Assembly (NCBI GenBank): GCA_937926175.1
Contig: CALANV010000016.1
Location: 1 to 64,000 of the forward strand
From: an uncultured Rhodospirillales bacterium
GTDB lineage: Bacteria; Pseudomonadota; Alphaproteobacteria; CACIAM-22H2
Direction of reading: 5' to 3'
DNA: 64,000 nucleotides
Positions within the stretch are counted from its first letter, which is position 1. Each line of letters opens with the position of its first letter. Both the position numbers and the translations under genes were made by a program. Positions 53,177 to 60,670 of this stretch are shown here, in pieces. The notes under the pieces were generated by a model that was given only the letters and a program-made list of their open reading frames with translations, was not told where the DNA came from and ran no database searches.

Positions 53177-53995
53177 ATGACCGGGGACACGCTGTCGCTG
53201 CTGCTCGTCGGCTGCGGCAAGATGGGAGGCGCGCTCCTGGCAGGCTGGATCGAGCGCCGCATCGCCAGCGCCATCGCCGTCGTCGAGCCCTCGCCCGAAG
53301 CCGTCGCGCCGTTTCGCGGCCAGCCCGGCGTGACGGCATACGACGACCTGCGTTCGCTGCCGCCGGGGCTGGCGCCGGACATCGTCGTCTTCGCGACCAA
53401 GCCGCAGGGCATCGAGGCGGTGGTGCCGGGTTATCGCCGTTTCGCGCCTGCTGCCCTGTTCCTTTCGATCGCGGCGGGAAAGACCATCGCCTCGTTCGAG
53501 GCCATGCTCGGCGACGATGCCGCGGTCGTCCGCGCCATGCCGAACACGCCGGCGCAGGTCGGCCGCGGCATCACCGTGGCCTGCGCCAATGCCCGCGTGA
53601 ACGCCGTGCAGCGGCAGCGCGCGGGCGAGCTTCTGGCCGCCGTCGGCGCCGTCGAATGGGTCGATGACGAGCGTCTGATGGACGCAGTGACCGCCGTGTC
53701 CGGCAGCGGGCCGGCCTATGTGTTCCTCCTCGCGGAATGTCTCGCCGAGGCCGGGGTCAAGGCCGGCCTTCCCGCCGAGCTCGCCGCCACGCTTGCCCGC
53801 GCCACAGTGGCAGGGGCCGGCGAGCTGCTCCATCGCGCGCCCGAACCGGCGGCGGTGCTGCGCAAGAACGTGACGTCGCCGGGCGGCACGACCGCGGCGG
53901 CGCTCGAGGTGCTGATGGGCGCCCAAGGCCTGCAGCCGCTGATGACGGCGGCGGTTGCCGCCGCGACGCGACGGTCGCGCGAACTGGCCGGCTAG
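53177..53995 (+). CDS. proC: Pyrroline-5-carboxylate reductase
   Basis: 272 residues. The NAD(P)-binding start LLLVGCGKMGGALLAGW, VRAMPNTPAQVGRGITVAC and the substrate-site motif TAVSGSGPAYVFLLAECLAEAGVKAGL, then NVTSPGGTTAAALEVL, are typical. It performs the last step of proline synthesis. Follows ybjN and precedes the ybaK-like gene by 25 bases. Confidence 0.96.
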   Translation: MTGDTLSLLLVGCGKMGGALLAGWIERRIASAIAVVEPSPEAVAPFRGQPGVTAYDDLRSLPPGLAPDIVVFATKPQGIEAVVPGYRRFAPAALFLSIAAGKTIASFEAMLGDDAAVVRAMPNTPAQVGRGITVACANARVNAVQRQRAGELLAAVGAVEWVDDERLMDAVTAVSGSGPAYVFLLAECLAEAGVKAGLPAELAATLARATVAGAGELLHRAPEPAAVLRKNVTSPGGTTAAALEVLMGAQGLQPLMTAAVAAATRRSRELAG

Positions 53996-54020
53996 CCAGA
54001 CGGAAGGGGGAGGGGCGGCC

Positions 54021-54503
54021 GTGCGGCCACTGAGCGCGTCGGCGAAGAAGGTGCAGGATGCCCTTCTTGCGCGCGGCTTCTCGAATAAGGTGGTCGAGTT
54101 CGAGCAGCCGACGCGCTCGGCGGCGGAAGCCGCGGCGGCGGTCGGCTGCCAGGTCGCCGACATCGCCAAGTCGATCCTGTTCAAGGCTGCCGTGAGCGGC
54201 CGTCCCATCCTGGTGATCGCAAGCGGCGCCAACCGCATCGACGAACGCAAGGTCGCGGCCGCAATCGGCGAACCGGTCGAAAAGGCCGATGCCGCGTTCG
54301 TCCGAACGGCGACCGGCTATGCCATCGGCGGCGTGCCGCCCGTCGGTCATGCGCAGGCGGTCGTCATCCTGATCGATCGCGATCTCCTCGCGCGGCAGAA
54401 TCTGTGGGCGGCGGCCGGCACGCCGAATGCGGTATTTCCGGTGACGCCGGACGAATTGCTGCGCCTGACCGGTGGTCAGGTTGCGGACGTCGCACGCGCT
54501 TGA
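54021..54503 (+). CDS. YbaK/EbsC-type aminoacyl-tRNA deacylase
   Basis: 160 residues. CQVADIAKSILFKAAVSGRPILVIASGANRID, then ATGYAIGGVPPVGH with the conserved GG-x-PP, marks the YbaK/ProX-like editing fold, which removes wrong amino acids (for example Cys from tRNA-Pro). A GTG at 54021 with GGGGAGGGG upstream is the best start; the frame before it lies inside proC. Location beside proC may be fortuitous. Confidence 0.88.
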   Translation: MRPLSASAKKVQDALLARGFSNKVVEFEQPTRSAAEAAAAVGCQVADIAKSILFKAAVSGRPILVIASGANRIDERKVAAAIGEPVEKADAAFVRTATGYAIGGVPPVGHAQAVVILIDRDLLARQNLWAAAGTPNAVFPVTPDELLRLTGGQVADVARA

Positions 54504-54575
54504 GGCGATGGCCGGAACGGTTTGACTCTTGCCTCGTTCTCTTTACCGTTCAGCTCGCTAGGAGCGGAGGCGGGC

Positions 54576-55238
54576 ATGGCGGCGAGGAAGAGCCGAAAGA
54601 AGATCGAGAAGGGCGAGGCGCACGCACCGGCGACCCATGCCGGTGCCAGCGAGGAAGACAGCACCCAGCGCATCATCGATGCCACGATGGATCTGATCGC
54701 GGGGCGGGGCTGGCGCAATATTGCCCTTGCCGACATCGCCGCCGCGAGCGGCCTGACCCTGGCCCAGCTCTATGCCATCTTTCCGTCGAAGCTTGCCGTG
54801 CTCGACGCGTTCGAACGGCGGATCAACGAGAAGACGCTCGAGGGCAGCCTCGATGTCGAAGACTCGGTGCGTGACCGCCTGTTCGAGCTGATCATGCGTC
54901 GCTTCGATGCGCTGGCGCCCTACAAGCCGGCGCTGCGCGTGCTGCTCAACGAGACGGTCTGGGATCCGACCATCGCTCTCTATACCGGCCCGCGCTTCCT
55001 CAACGCCATGCGCTGGATCGGCGAGGCGGCCGGCCTCGAGACCGCCGGGCTCGGCGGCATCCTGCGGATCAACGGCTTGGCGGCCGTTTACCTGTCCACC
55101 CTTCGGGTCTGGCTGGACGACGATACGCCCGACAATACCCGGACGATGGCGGCCCTCGACCGGGCCTTGAAGCGGGCGGAGCTGTTCGTCCGCAGCGTGC
55201 CGGCGTTCCGCCGCCGGGGCAGCGCGGCCACCGCGTGA
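54576..55238 (+). CDS. TetR family regulator
   Basis: 220 residues. After a 35-residue Lys-rich start comes the TetR helix-turn-helix (IIDATMDLIAGRGWRNIALADIAAASGLTLAQLYAIFPSKLAVLDAFER). The ligand half is helical and ends in RRRGSAATA. AGGAGCGGAGG precedes the ATG at 54576. It lies directly upstream of the phasin gene and may act on it or on PHA metabolism, although the dyads in the phasin promoter look more like PhaR sites. Confidence 0.88.
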   Translation: MAARKSRKKIEKGEAHAPATHAGASEEDSTQRIIDATMDLIAGRGWRNIALADIAAASGLTLAQLYAIFPSKLAVLDAFERRINEKTLEGSLDVEDSVRDRLFELIMRRFDALAPYKPALRVLLNETVWDPTIALYTGPRFLNAMRWIGEAAGLETAGLGGILRINGLAAVYLSTLRVWLDDDTPDNTRTMAALDRALKRAELFVRSVPAFRRRGSAATA

Positions 55239-55241
55239 CAG

Positions 55242-55259
55242 TTTTGCTGCACCGCAAAA
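55242..55259. promoter_or_regulatory. Dyad upstream of the phasin promoter
   Basis: TTTTGC (55242-55247) and GCAAAA (55254-55259) form an exact inverted repeat around TGCACC, with TGC-x6-GCA at its centre. It lies just before the -35 box of the phasin promoter. TGC/GCA-type dyads are what PhaR repressors of Paracoccus and Rhodobacter recognise; assignment here is inference. Confidence 0.45.
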
Positions 55260-55265
55260 AGTTTC

Positions 55266-55294
55266 TTGACGAGTAGTCGAGAAAGGCCGATACT
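55266..55294 (+). promoter_or_regulatory. Promoter of the phasin gene
   Basis: TTGACG at 55266-55271 (5 of 6 to consensus -35) and GATACT at 55289-55294 (4 of 6 to -10) are 17 bp apart, placing the start of transcription near 55301, about 50 bases before the gene. Confidence 0.5.
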
Positions 55295-55296
55295 TA

Positions 55297-55325
55297 CGCT
55301 GCTTTTGCAACTGTGCAGTGCAGCG
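55297..55325. promoter_or_regulatory. Dyad over the phasin transcription start
   Basis: CGCTGC (55297-55302) and GCAGCG (55320-55325) form a second inverted repeat, enclosing TTTTGCAA and TGC-x6-GCA. It covers the probable +1 region, so a repressor bound here would block the promoter. Confidence 0.4.
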
Positions 55326-55351
55326 TGATTCTCGCTGCCGAGGGAAACCCG

Positions 55352-55822
55352 ATGGCTCGTGCCGACACTCCGTTCATGGATTTCGATTTTGCCAAGATGT
55401 TCAATCCGTCGAAGATGCTGACGGATTTCCAGTTCAACGGCCTCGATGTGGACGCCGTGCTCGCGGGCCAGCGCCGCAACCTCGAGGCGATCACCGCTGC
55501 CAACCAGGCCGCGCTCAACGGGTTCCAGGCCCTGACCCAGCGGCAGACCGAGATGCTGCGCCAGGCGGTCGAGGAGATCACGCGGGCCGTCAAGGAGATG
55601 CTTGCGGCCGGCAGCCCGGAGGAGAAGGCCACCCGCCAGGCCGAACTCGCCAAGCAGGCCTTCGAGCGCGCCGTCGCCAACACGCGCGAGCTCGCCGAGC
55701 TCGTCGCCAAGTCCCAGACCGAAGCGTTCGGCCTGCTCCAGCGCCGCGTGTCTGAAGGCTTTGACGAAGTGAAGACCTATATCGCCAAGCGCGCGGCGAA
55801 GAACGGCCGCGTCGCCGCCTGA
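55352..55822 (+). CDS. Phasin family protein
   Basis: 156 residues, almost wholly helical. The core QRRNLEAITAANQAALNGFQALTQRQTEMLRQAVEEI and the RELAELVAKSQTEAFGLLQRRV stretch fit the phasin domain, which coats polyhydroxyalkanoate granules. ATG at 55352 with GAGGG. It has its own promoter and a strong terminator, so it is a single-gene unit. It implies that the organism stores PHA, although no intact PHA synthase gene lies in the window. Confidence 0.93.
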   Translation: MARADTPFMDFDFAKMFNPSKMLTDFQFNGLDVDAVLAGQRRNLEAITAANQAALNGFQALTQRQTEMLRQAVEEITRAVKEMLAAGSPEEKATRQAELAKQAFERAVANTRELAELVAKSQTEAFGLLQRRVSEGFDEVKTYIAKRAAKNGRVAA

Positions 55823-55862
55823 GGCGTCGGCCCGGCGCCGTAAACGATTACCCTGCCACGAC

Positions 55863-55896
55863 GGGGCCGCCGATTCGGCGGCCCCAACGTTTTTTT
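55863..55896 (+). terminator. Rho-independent terminator of the phasin gene
   Basis: Stem GGGGCCGCCG (55863-55872) / CGGCGGCCCC (55876-55885), 10 bp with a 3-base loop, then AACG and seven T (55890-55896). Confidence 0.88.
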
Positions 55897-55969
55897 GCGC
55901 CCGGGCGGCCGTCGGTCGCGGCAGCCGCGGGTTGCATCCGGCGCAGCGCTGTTCCAGATTGCGCGGGCC

Positions 55970-56308
55970 ATGACCACGATCACTTACAATGACTTCGCCC
56001 GGGTCGACATCCGCGTCGGCACGATCGTCGCCGCGGAACTTTTCCCGGAGGCGCGCAAGCCGGCGATCAAGCTCCGCATCGATTTCGGGCCGGAGATCGG
56101 CATCAAGAAAAGTTCGGCCCAGATCACGGTACACTACAAGCCCGAAAGCCTTGTCGGCCGGCAGGTTGCCGCCGTCGTCAACTTTCCGCCGCGCCAGATC
56201 GGTCCCTTCATGTCCGAAGTGCTGGTCCTGGGCTTTCCCGATGCCAACGGTGCCGTCGTCCTGATCGGGCCGGATTTCAAGGTCCCGGACGGCGGCCGGC
56301 TGTTCTGA
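55970..56308 (+). CDS. csaA: tRNA-binding protein CsaA
   Basis: 112 residues, the usual size. The OB-fold pattern DFARVDIRVGTIVAAELFPEARKPAIKLRIDFG and later NFPPRQIGPFMSEVLVLGF are those of CsaA, a dimeric tRNA-binding protein with chaperone-like activity. The ATG at 55970 is the start; the frame upstream overlaps the phasin terminator and is not coding. Converges on the sensor kinase gene. Confidence 0.93.
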   Translation: MTTITYNDFARVDIRVGTIVAAELFPEARKPAIKLRIDFGPEIGIKKSSAQITVHYKPESLVGRQVAAVVNFPPRQIGPFMSEVLVLGFPDANGAVVLIGPDFKVPDGGRLF

Positions 56309-56318
56309 TTTCGCGCGC

Positions 56319-57623
56319 CTATACCGGCATCCGGATACGGACGCGCAGGCCGTTGGACGGCGAGTCGCCGAGCGTGATCTCGCCGCCATGGCCGCGCACG
56401 AAGTCGCGGGCGATCGTCAGCCCCAGACCGACGCCGCCGGTCGCCGTATTGCGCGAGACGTCGAGCCGGTAGAAGGGCTTGAACACGTCCTCGCGCGCAT
56501 GCGGCGGAATGCCGGGGCCGTTGTCGTCGATGGTGATCTCGATCCAGCGGCCGCGTCGTGCCGCCTTCACCTGGACCTGCGTTCCGTGTCGGACGGCGTT
56601 GGCGATCAGGTTGTCGAAGCACCGCTTCGCTGCCTGCGGCCGGACCGGCACGACGAGGTCGCCGTCGGTCTCGACCTCGACCGCATGACCCTCGCGCCGC
56701 TTGGCCGATGCAATGTCGCCGATCAGGCGGCCGAGATCGACCGGCTCCGGCTGCTCCTCGCCCTCGCCGCGCACGAAGGCCAGATAGCTGTCGACCATGC
56801 GTTCCATGTCGGCGACATCGGCCTTGAGGCCGGCGGCCGCCGGGCTGTCGAGCATGGCGAGTTCGAGCTTCATGCGCGTCAGCGGCGTGCGCAGATCGTG
56901 ACTGATGCCCGCGAGCATTTCGGTGCGTTGCGCAAGGAAGCGGCGGATGCGTTCGCGCATGACGATGAAGGCGGCGGCCGCTTGACGGACCTCGGCGGCG
57001 CCGGCCGGACGGAAATCGGGGTCGTCGCGGCCCTTGCCGAATTCCTCTGCGGCCGCGGCGAGGCGGCTGATCGGGCGCACCTGGTTGCGCATGAAGATCG
57101 AGGCGATGGCGAAGAATATCAGCGACGATCCCACCATCCACATCAAGAAGATGTAGACGGTCGAGGTGAACAGGCGCTCGCGCTGCGCGCGCACGTTGAG
57201 GACGCCATCCGGCAGCTGCACCGCAAGCGTGACCTCGCGCGGCAGGCTCCAGACGTCGAGCAGGAACGGGCGCCGGACGCGCTCGTTGAGGGCGCGCACG
57301 AGGATCGGCTCGAGAATGCCGCTGCCGCGCTCCGGTCCGGTATTGGCGAGAATGGCGCCCGGCTCCATCCAGGCGCGGATTCCGGTCGTCACTTCGGACG
57401 TCTGGAAGACCCACGCACGCCATTCGGGATCTTCGCTGCGGCCCAAGAGCTGCACGATCATCGCGACGTCGCCGGCCAACCCGTGCGCAAGACGGCGGGT
57501 CACCGTTTCCCATACGCGGTCGTAGAAGACGAAGGCGGCGACCAGCTGCACGAGGATGAGCGGCGTGACGATGATGATCAGCGCCCGGCCAAAAAGACTG
57601 CGCGGCATGTAGCGCTTCAGCAC
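56319..57623 (-). CDS. EnvZ-type sensor histidine kinase
   Basis: 434 residues. Two spans (about 14-34 and 154-178) enclose a periplasmic sensor of about 120 residues. HAMP is followed by the H box MLAGISHDLRTPLTRMKLEL (His242), N box DNLIANAVRHG, and G boxes DNGPGIP and GGVGLGLTIARDF. It phosphorylates the regulator encoded just upstream, with 31 bases between them. Signal unknown; osmotic or envelope stress is the guess from EnvZ. Confidence 0.93.
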   Translation of the reverse strand: MLKRYMPRSLFGRALIIIVTPLILVQLVAAFVFYDRVWETVTRRLAHGLAGDVAMIVQLLGRSEDPEWRAWVFQTSEVTTGIRAWMEPGAILANTGPERGSGILEPILVRALNERVRRPFLLDVWSLPREVTLAVQLPDGVLNVRAQRERLFTSTVYIFLMWMVGSSLIFFAIASIFMRNQVRPISRLAAAAEEFGKGRDDPDFRPAGAAEVRQAAAAFIVMRERIRRFLAQRTEMLAGISHDLRTPLTRMKLELAMLDSPAAAGLKADVADMERMVDSYLAFVRGEGEEQPEPVDLGRLIGDIASAKRREGHAVEVETDGDLVVPVRPQAAKRCFDNLIANAVRHGTQVQVKAARRGRWIEITIDDNGPGIPPHAREDVFKPFYRLDVSRNTATGGVGLGLTIARDFVRGHGGEITLGDSPSNGLRVRIRMPV

Positions 57624-57654
57624 GCGACCTCCAATCGTCCGCCGGTGGGTATTC

Positions 57655-58335
57655 CTAATCCGTCCGCAGCAGGTAGCCGGCGCCGCGCACGGTGTGCAGG
57701 AACCGCGGCTGCCGCGGATCTGCCTCGATCTTACGCCGCAGGCGCGTCACCTGCACGTCTACCGTGCGTTCGCCGCCCGAGATTCGCGACAGCCGCAAAA
57801 GCTCGCGCCGCTGCACGGCCGTGCCGGCGCGCTGCGCCAGAACCTTCAGCAGCGACGTCTCGGCAGTGGTCAGCCGGACAATGGTATCGCCGCGCCGCAG
57901 TTCCTCGCGCTTGAGGTCGAAGCGAAACTCGCCGAAGCGGACTTCATCGACCGGGACGACCGGCGGCGGCACGCGACGGAGAATCGCGCGGATCCGCAGC
58001 AGCAGCTCGTCGGGCTCGAACGGCTTGACGATGTAGTCGTCGGCGCCGCTCGCCAGCCCGCGGATGCGGTCCGGCGCCTCGCCCATCGCGGTGAGCAGCA
58101 TGATCGGGACGTCCGTCGTTGCGCGCAGCCGCCGCGTGAGATCCACGCCGTCCTCGCCCGGCATCATCACGTCGAGGATGAGCAGATCGAAGGTGATCGC
58201 GTTGCACTTGGCGAGCGCCTCGGCGGCGTCGGCGGCCGTGGTGACGAGAAAGCCGTTCTTCGACAGATACTGGCGCAACAGTTCGCGCAACCGCGCATCG
58301 TCGTCGACCACCAGGATGTGCGCGCTGTCCGTCAT
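57655..58335 (-). CDS. OmpR-type response regulator
   Basis: 226 residues. The receiver domain has the acidic pair in VVDDDARLREL, phosphorylation site Asp55 (LLILDVMMPGEDG) and Lys104 (IVKPFEP). The winged-helix output domain (from about 135) ends in RTVDVQVTRLRRKIEADPRQPRFLHTVRGAGYLLRTD, as in OmpR. It is transcribed before the kinase gene. In Rhodobacter the related petP-petR pair lies beside the bc1 operon; here it is 40 kb away, next to marR and ilvE. Confidence 0.94.
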   Translation of the reverse strand: MTDSAHILVVDDDARLRELLRQYLSKNGFLVTTAADAAEALAKCNAITFDLLILDVMMPGEDGVDLTRRLRATTDVPIMLLTAMGEAPDRIRGLASGADDYIVKPFEPDELLLRIRAILRRVPPPVVPVDEVRFGEFRFDLKREELRRGDTIVRLTTAETSLLKVLAQRAGTAVQRRELLRLSRISGGERTVDVQVTRLRRKIEADPRQPRFLHTVRGAGYLLRTD

Positions 58336-58422
58336 CGGCGCGGGTCAGTATAGAGACGCTTGGCGGGCCGGCAAGCTCAACGGTCTCGCCGGCGACGCGC
58401 GGACCTCCCGTGTCCGGGACGT

Positions 58423-58926
58423 TCAACGCGGGCGCGCGGGCGCGGTCGCGCCGACGAAGCGGGCGCGGTCGGCTTCGTTGATCAGGCCGAGCATCACCCG
58501 CTTGTAGCCCTCGACGGCGGCGGCCCCGGCCGCGCGATAGGCGGCTGCGACGCGGGCGCGCTGGTTTTCCGTGAGCTTGCGCTCGAGCTCCTGACCCGCG
58601 GGGGTTAGCTCAAGCCGCCGCTCGCGGCGGTCGGTGGGGCCCGGCCGATGGGTGACGTAGCCCTCGCGGATGAGCTGGCTCAGTACGCGGCTCAGGCTCT
58701 GCTTCGTCACGCGCAGGATGGCAAGGAGCTCGCCGACGCGGATGCCGGGGTAGCGGCCGACGAAATAGATGACGCGGTGATGGGCGCGCCCCATCGACAG
58801 TTTCGCGAGGATGGCATCTGGTTCGGCCGTGAAGTCGCGATAGGCATAGAACAGGAGCTCGATCCCCTGCCGGAGCTCCTCGTCGCGCAGATAGAGATGT
58901 TGCACGCCGGGTTTCAGGTCAGCCAT
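58423..58926 (-). CDS. MarR family regulator
   Basis: 167 residues. The winged helix is seen: GIRVGELLAILRVTKQSLSRVLSQLIREGYVTHRPGPTDRRERRLELTPAG, with the DxR wing motif. It lies head to head with ilvE (131 bases between) and 87 bases ahead of the two-component pair. This order (regulator pair, MarR, ilvE) is frequent in alphaproteobacteria. Its ligand and targets are unknown. Confidence 0.92.
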   Translation of the reverse strand: MADLKPGVQHLYLRDEELRQGIELLFYAYRDFTAEPDAILAKLSMGRAHHRVIYFVGRYPGIRVGELLAILRVTKQSLSRVLSQLIREGYVTHRPGPTDRRERRLELTPAGQELERKLTENQRARVAAAYRAAGAAAVEGYKRVMLGLINEADRARFVGATAPARPR

Positions 58927-59057
58927 CGGATATTCGATTCCTGCAGGGCAGATTTACGTCAGGTTTGTTGACTTATATGGGGCAAATGTGTTTCTTGATG
59001 CAACAGCTATGCGCATGGAAATTTTCGGAAGCGCCTGACTAACGCAAGGAAACAACC

Positions 59058-59951
59058 ATGGCTGATCTTGTCCCGTTCGACGATCGCGACGGCTACATCT
59101 GGTTCAACGGCAAGCTGGTTCCGTGGCGCGAGGCGAAGATCCATGTCCTCACGCACGGCCTGCACTATGCCAGCGCGGTCTTCGAGGGCGAGCGCGCCTA
59201 TAACGGCCATATCTTCAAGTCGCGCGAACACAGCGAACGGTTGATCAAGTCGGGCAAGATTTTGGGCTTCGACATTCCCTACACGGCCGAGGAGCTCGAC
59301 CGCGCCAAGATCGAGACGATGAAGGCCAACAACCTGACAGACTGCTACGTGCGGCCGATCGCCTGGCGCGGGTCAGAGATGATGGGCGTGTCGGCGCAGG
59401 CGACGAAGATCAACGTTGCGATCGCGACCTGGCAATGGCCGTCCTATTTCTCGCCGGAGCTGCGCGAGAAGGGCATTCGCATGTGCTGGGCCAAGTGGAA
59501 CCGTCCGGCGCCCAACACCGCGCCGACCGCGGCGAAGGCGACGGGTCTCTACATGATCTGCACGCTGTCGAAGCATGCGGCGGAGGCAGAGGGCTATCAC
59601 GATGCCCTGATGCTCGACTGGCGCGGCCAGATCGCCGAGGCGACCGGTGCCAACGTGTTTCTCGTCATCGACGGCGAGATCCATACGCCGAAGCCGGACT
59701 GCTTCCTCGACGGCATCACGCGCCGCACGGTGATCGAGCTCGCACGTCAGCGCCAGTACAAGGTGATCGAGCGCGCCATCATGCCGAACGAGCTTGCCCG
59801 CGCGCAGGAGGTGTTCCTGACCGGAACCGCCGCCGAGGTGACGGCGGTCGGCGAGATCGGCGAGTACAAGTTCACGGTCGGGCCGGTCACCCGCAACCTG
59901 CGCGACGACTACGCCAAGCTGGTGCGCACGCCGCCCGCCCAAGCGGCGTGA
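59058..59951 (+). CDS. ilvE: Branched-chain amino acid aminotransferase
   Basis: 297 residues. The PLP enzyme class IV marks are HGLHYASAVFEGERAYNGHIF, the Schiff-base Lys160 in NTAPTAAKATGLYM, and EATGANVFLVIDGEIHTP with the TPKPDCFLDGITRRTVIELA signature. It makes Leu, Ile and Val from their keto acids. It ends 6 bases before the converging moaE. Confidence 0.95.
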   Translation: MADLVPFDDRDGYIWFNGKLVPWREAKIHVLTHGLHYASAVFEGERAYNGHIFKSREHSERLIKSGKILGFDIPYTAEELDRAKIETMKANNLTDCYVRPIAWRGSEMMGVSAQATKINVAIATWQWPSYFSPELREKGIRMCWAKWNRPAPNTAPTAAKATGLYMICTLSKHAAEAEGYHDALMLDWRGQIAEATGANVFLVIDGEIHTPKPDCFLDGITRRTVIELARQRQYKVIERAIMPNELARAQEVFLTGTAAEVTAVGEIGEYKFTVGPVTRNLRDDYAKLVRTPPAQAA

Positions 59952-59957
59952 CGGACG

Positions 59958-60410
59958 CTAGCGTTCTTCCCACCGCGCGGCCGCGGCGTCGTCTTTCGCG
60001 TCGGCGGCGACCCATTTGGCACCGCGGTCGGTGTCCTCGAGCTTCCAGAACGGCGCCTTGGTCTTGAGCCAGTCGATCAGGAAGCGACAGGCTTCAAACG
60101 CCGCTTCGCGGTGTGCCGAGGCGGTGATGACCAGGACGATGCGGTCGCCGGGCTCGAGGCGTCCGTAGCGGTGAACGATGAGGGAGGCCGAAAGCGGCCA
60201 GCGCCGGTTCGCCTCGGCCTCGATCGCGGCGAGCTGCTTTTCGGTCATGCCCGGATAGTGCTCGAGCGTCATCGCGTTGATTCTGGCGCCGCCCGCCATG
60301 TCACGCACCAGGCCGACGAACGACACGACGCCGCCGATGTCGTGCCGGCCGGCGATGAGCCGGTCGAGTTCGGCGCCGGGGTCGAAGTCGTCGCGCTGGA
60401 CGCGGATCAT
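59958..60410 (-). CDS. moaE: Molybdopterin synthase, catalytic subunit
   Basis: 150 residues. GGVVSFVGLVRDMAGG, MTLEHYPGMTEKQL, VIVHRYG-type stretch LIVHRYGRLEPGD and KTKAPFWKLE (active Lys) are MoaE motifs. With MoaD it puts the dithiolene sulphurs on precursor Z. The ATG at 60410 overlaps the moaD stop as ATGA; the frame upstream is inside moaD. Confidence 0.95.
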   Translation of the reverse strand: MIRVQRDDFDPGAELDRLIAGRHDIGGVVSFVGLVRDMAGGARINAMTLEHYPGMTEKQLAAIEAEANRRWPLSASLIVHRYGRLEPGDRIVLVITASAHREAAFEACRFLIDWLKTKAPFWKLEDTDRGAKWVAADAKDDAAAARWEER

Positions 60411-60670
60411 GGCTCGCCGCTCCCCCCTGTGACCGGCGGGAAGATCGCGACTTCGTCGTCCGGGCCGACCGGGTAGTCGAGCGAGACGTGCTCGTGGTTT
60501 ACGGCGACGCGGATCACCGACATGTCCTTGAGCGCCTCGGCATGGCCCGGGGACTGCCGCTTCAGCCATTCAAGCAGGGTGCGCACGTCGCGCACTTCCG
60601 GCGGCGGGTGGAGCGCTTCCTCGCCCGTGCCGATCCGCGAGCGCACCCAGGCGAAATAGAGCAGTTTCAT
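60407..60670 (-). CDS. moaD: Molybdopterin synthase, sulphur carrier subunit, non-terminal Gly-Gly
   Basis: 87 residues with a ubiquitin-like fold: LLYFAWVRSRIGTGEEAL at the start and AVNHEHVSLDYPVGPDDEVAIFPPVTGG near the end. MoaD normally ends at that Gly-Gly, which becomes the thiocarboxylate. Here four residues, SGEP, follow before the stop, so the protein would need trimming to work, or it works in another way. It overlaps both moeA (upstream) and moaE (downstream) by 4 bases. Confidence 0.9.
   Translation of the reverse strand: MKLLYFAWVRSRIGTGEEALHPPPEVRDVRTLLEWLKRQSPGHAEALKDMSVIRVAVNHEHVSLDYPVGPDDEVAIFPPVTGGSGEP

Noticed and set aside
58965..59005. Possible MarR dyad (TGTTG ... CAACA) between marR and ilvE
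   Set aside because: Arms are only five bases and far apart; not distinguishable from chance in this region.
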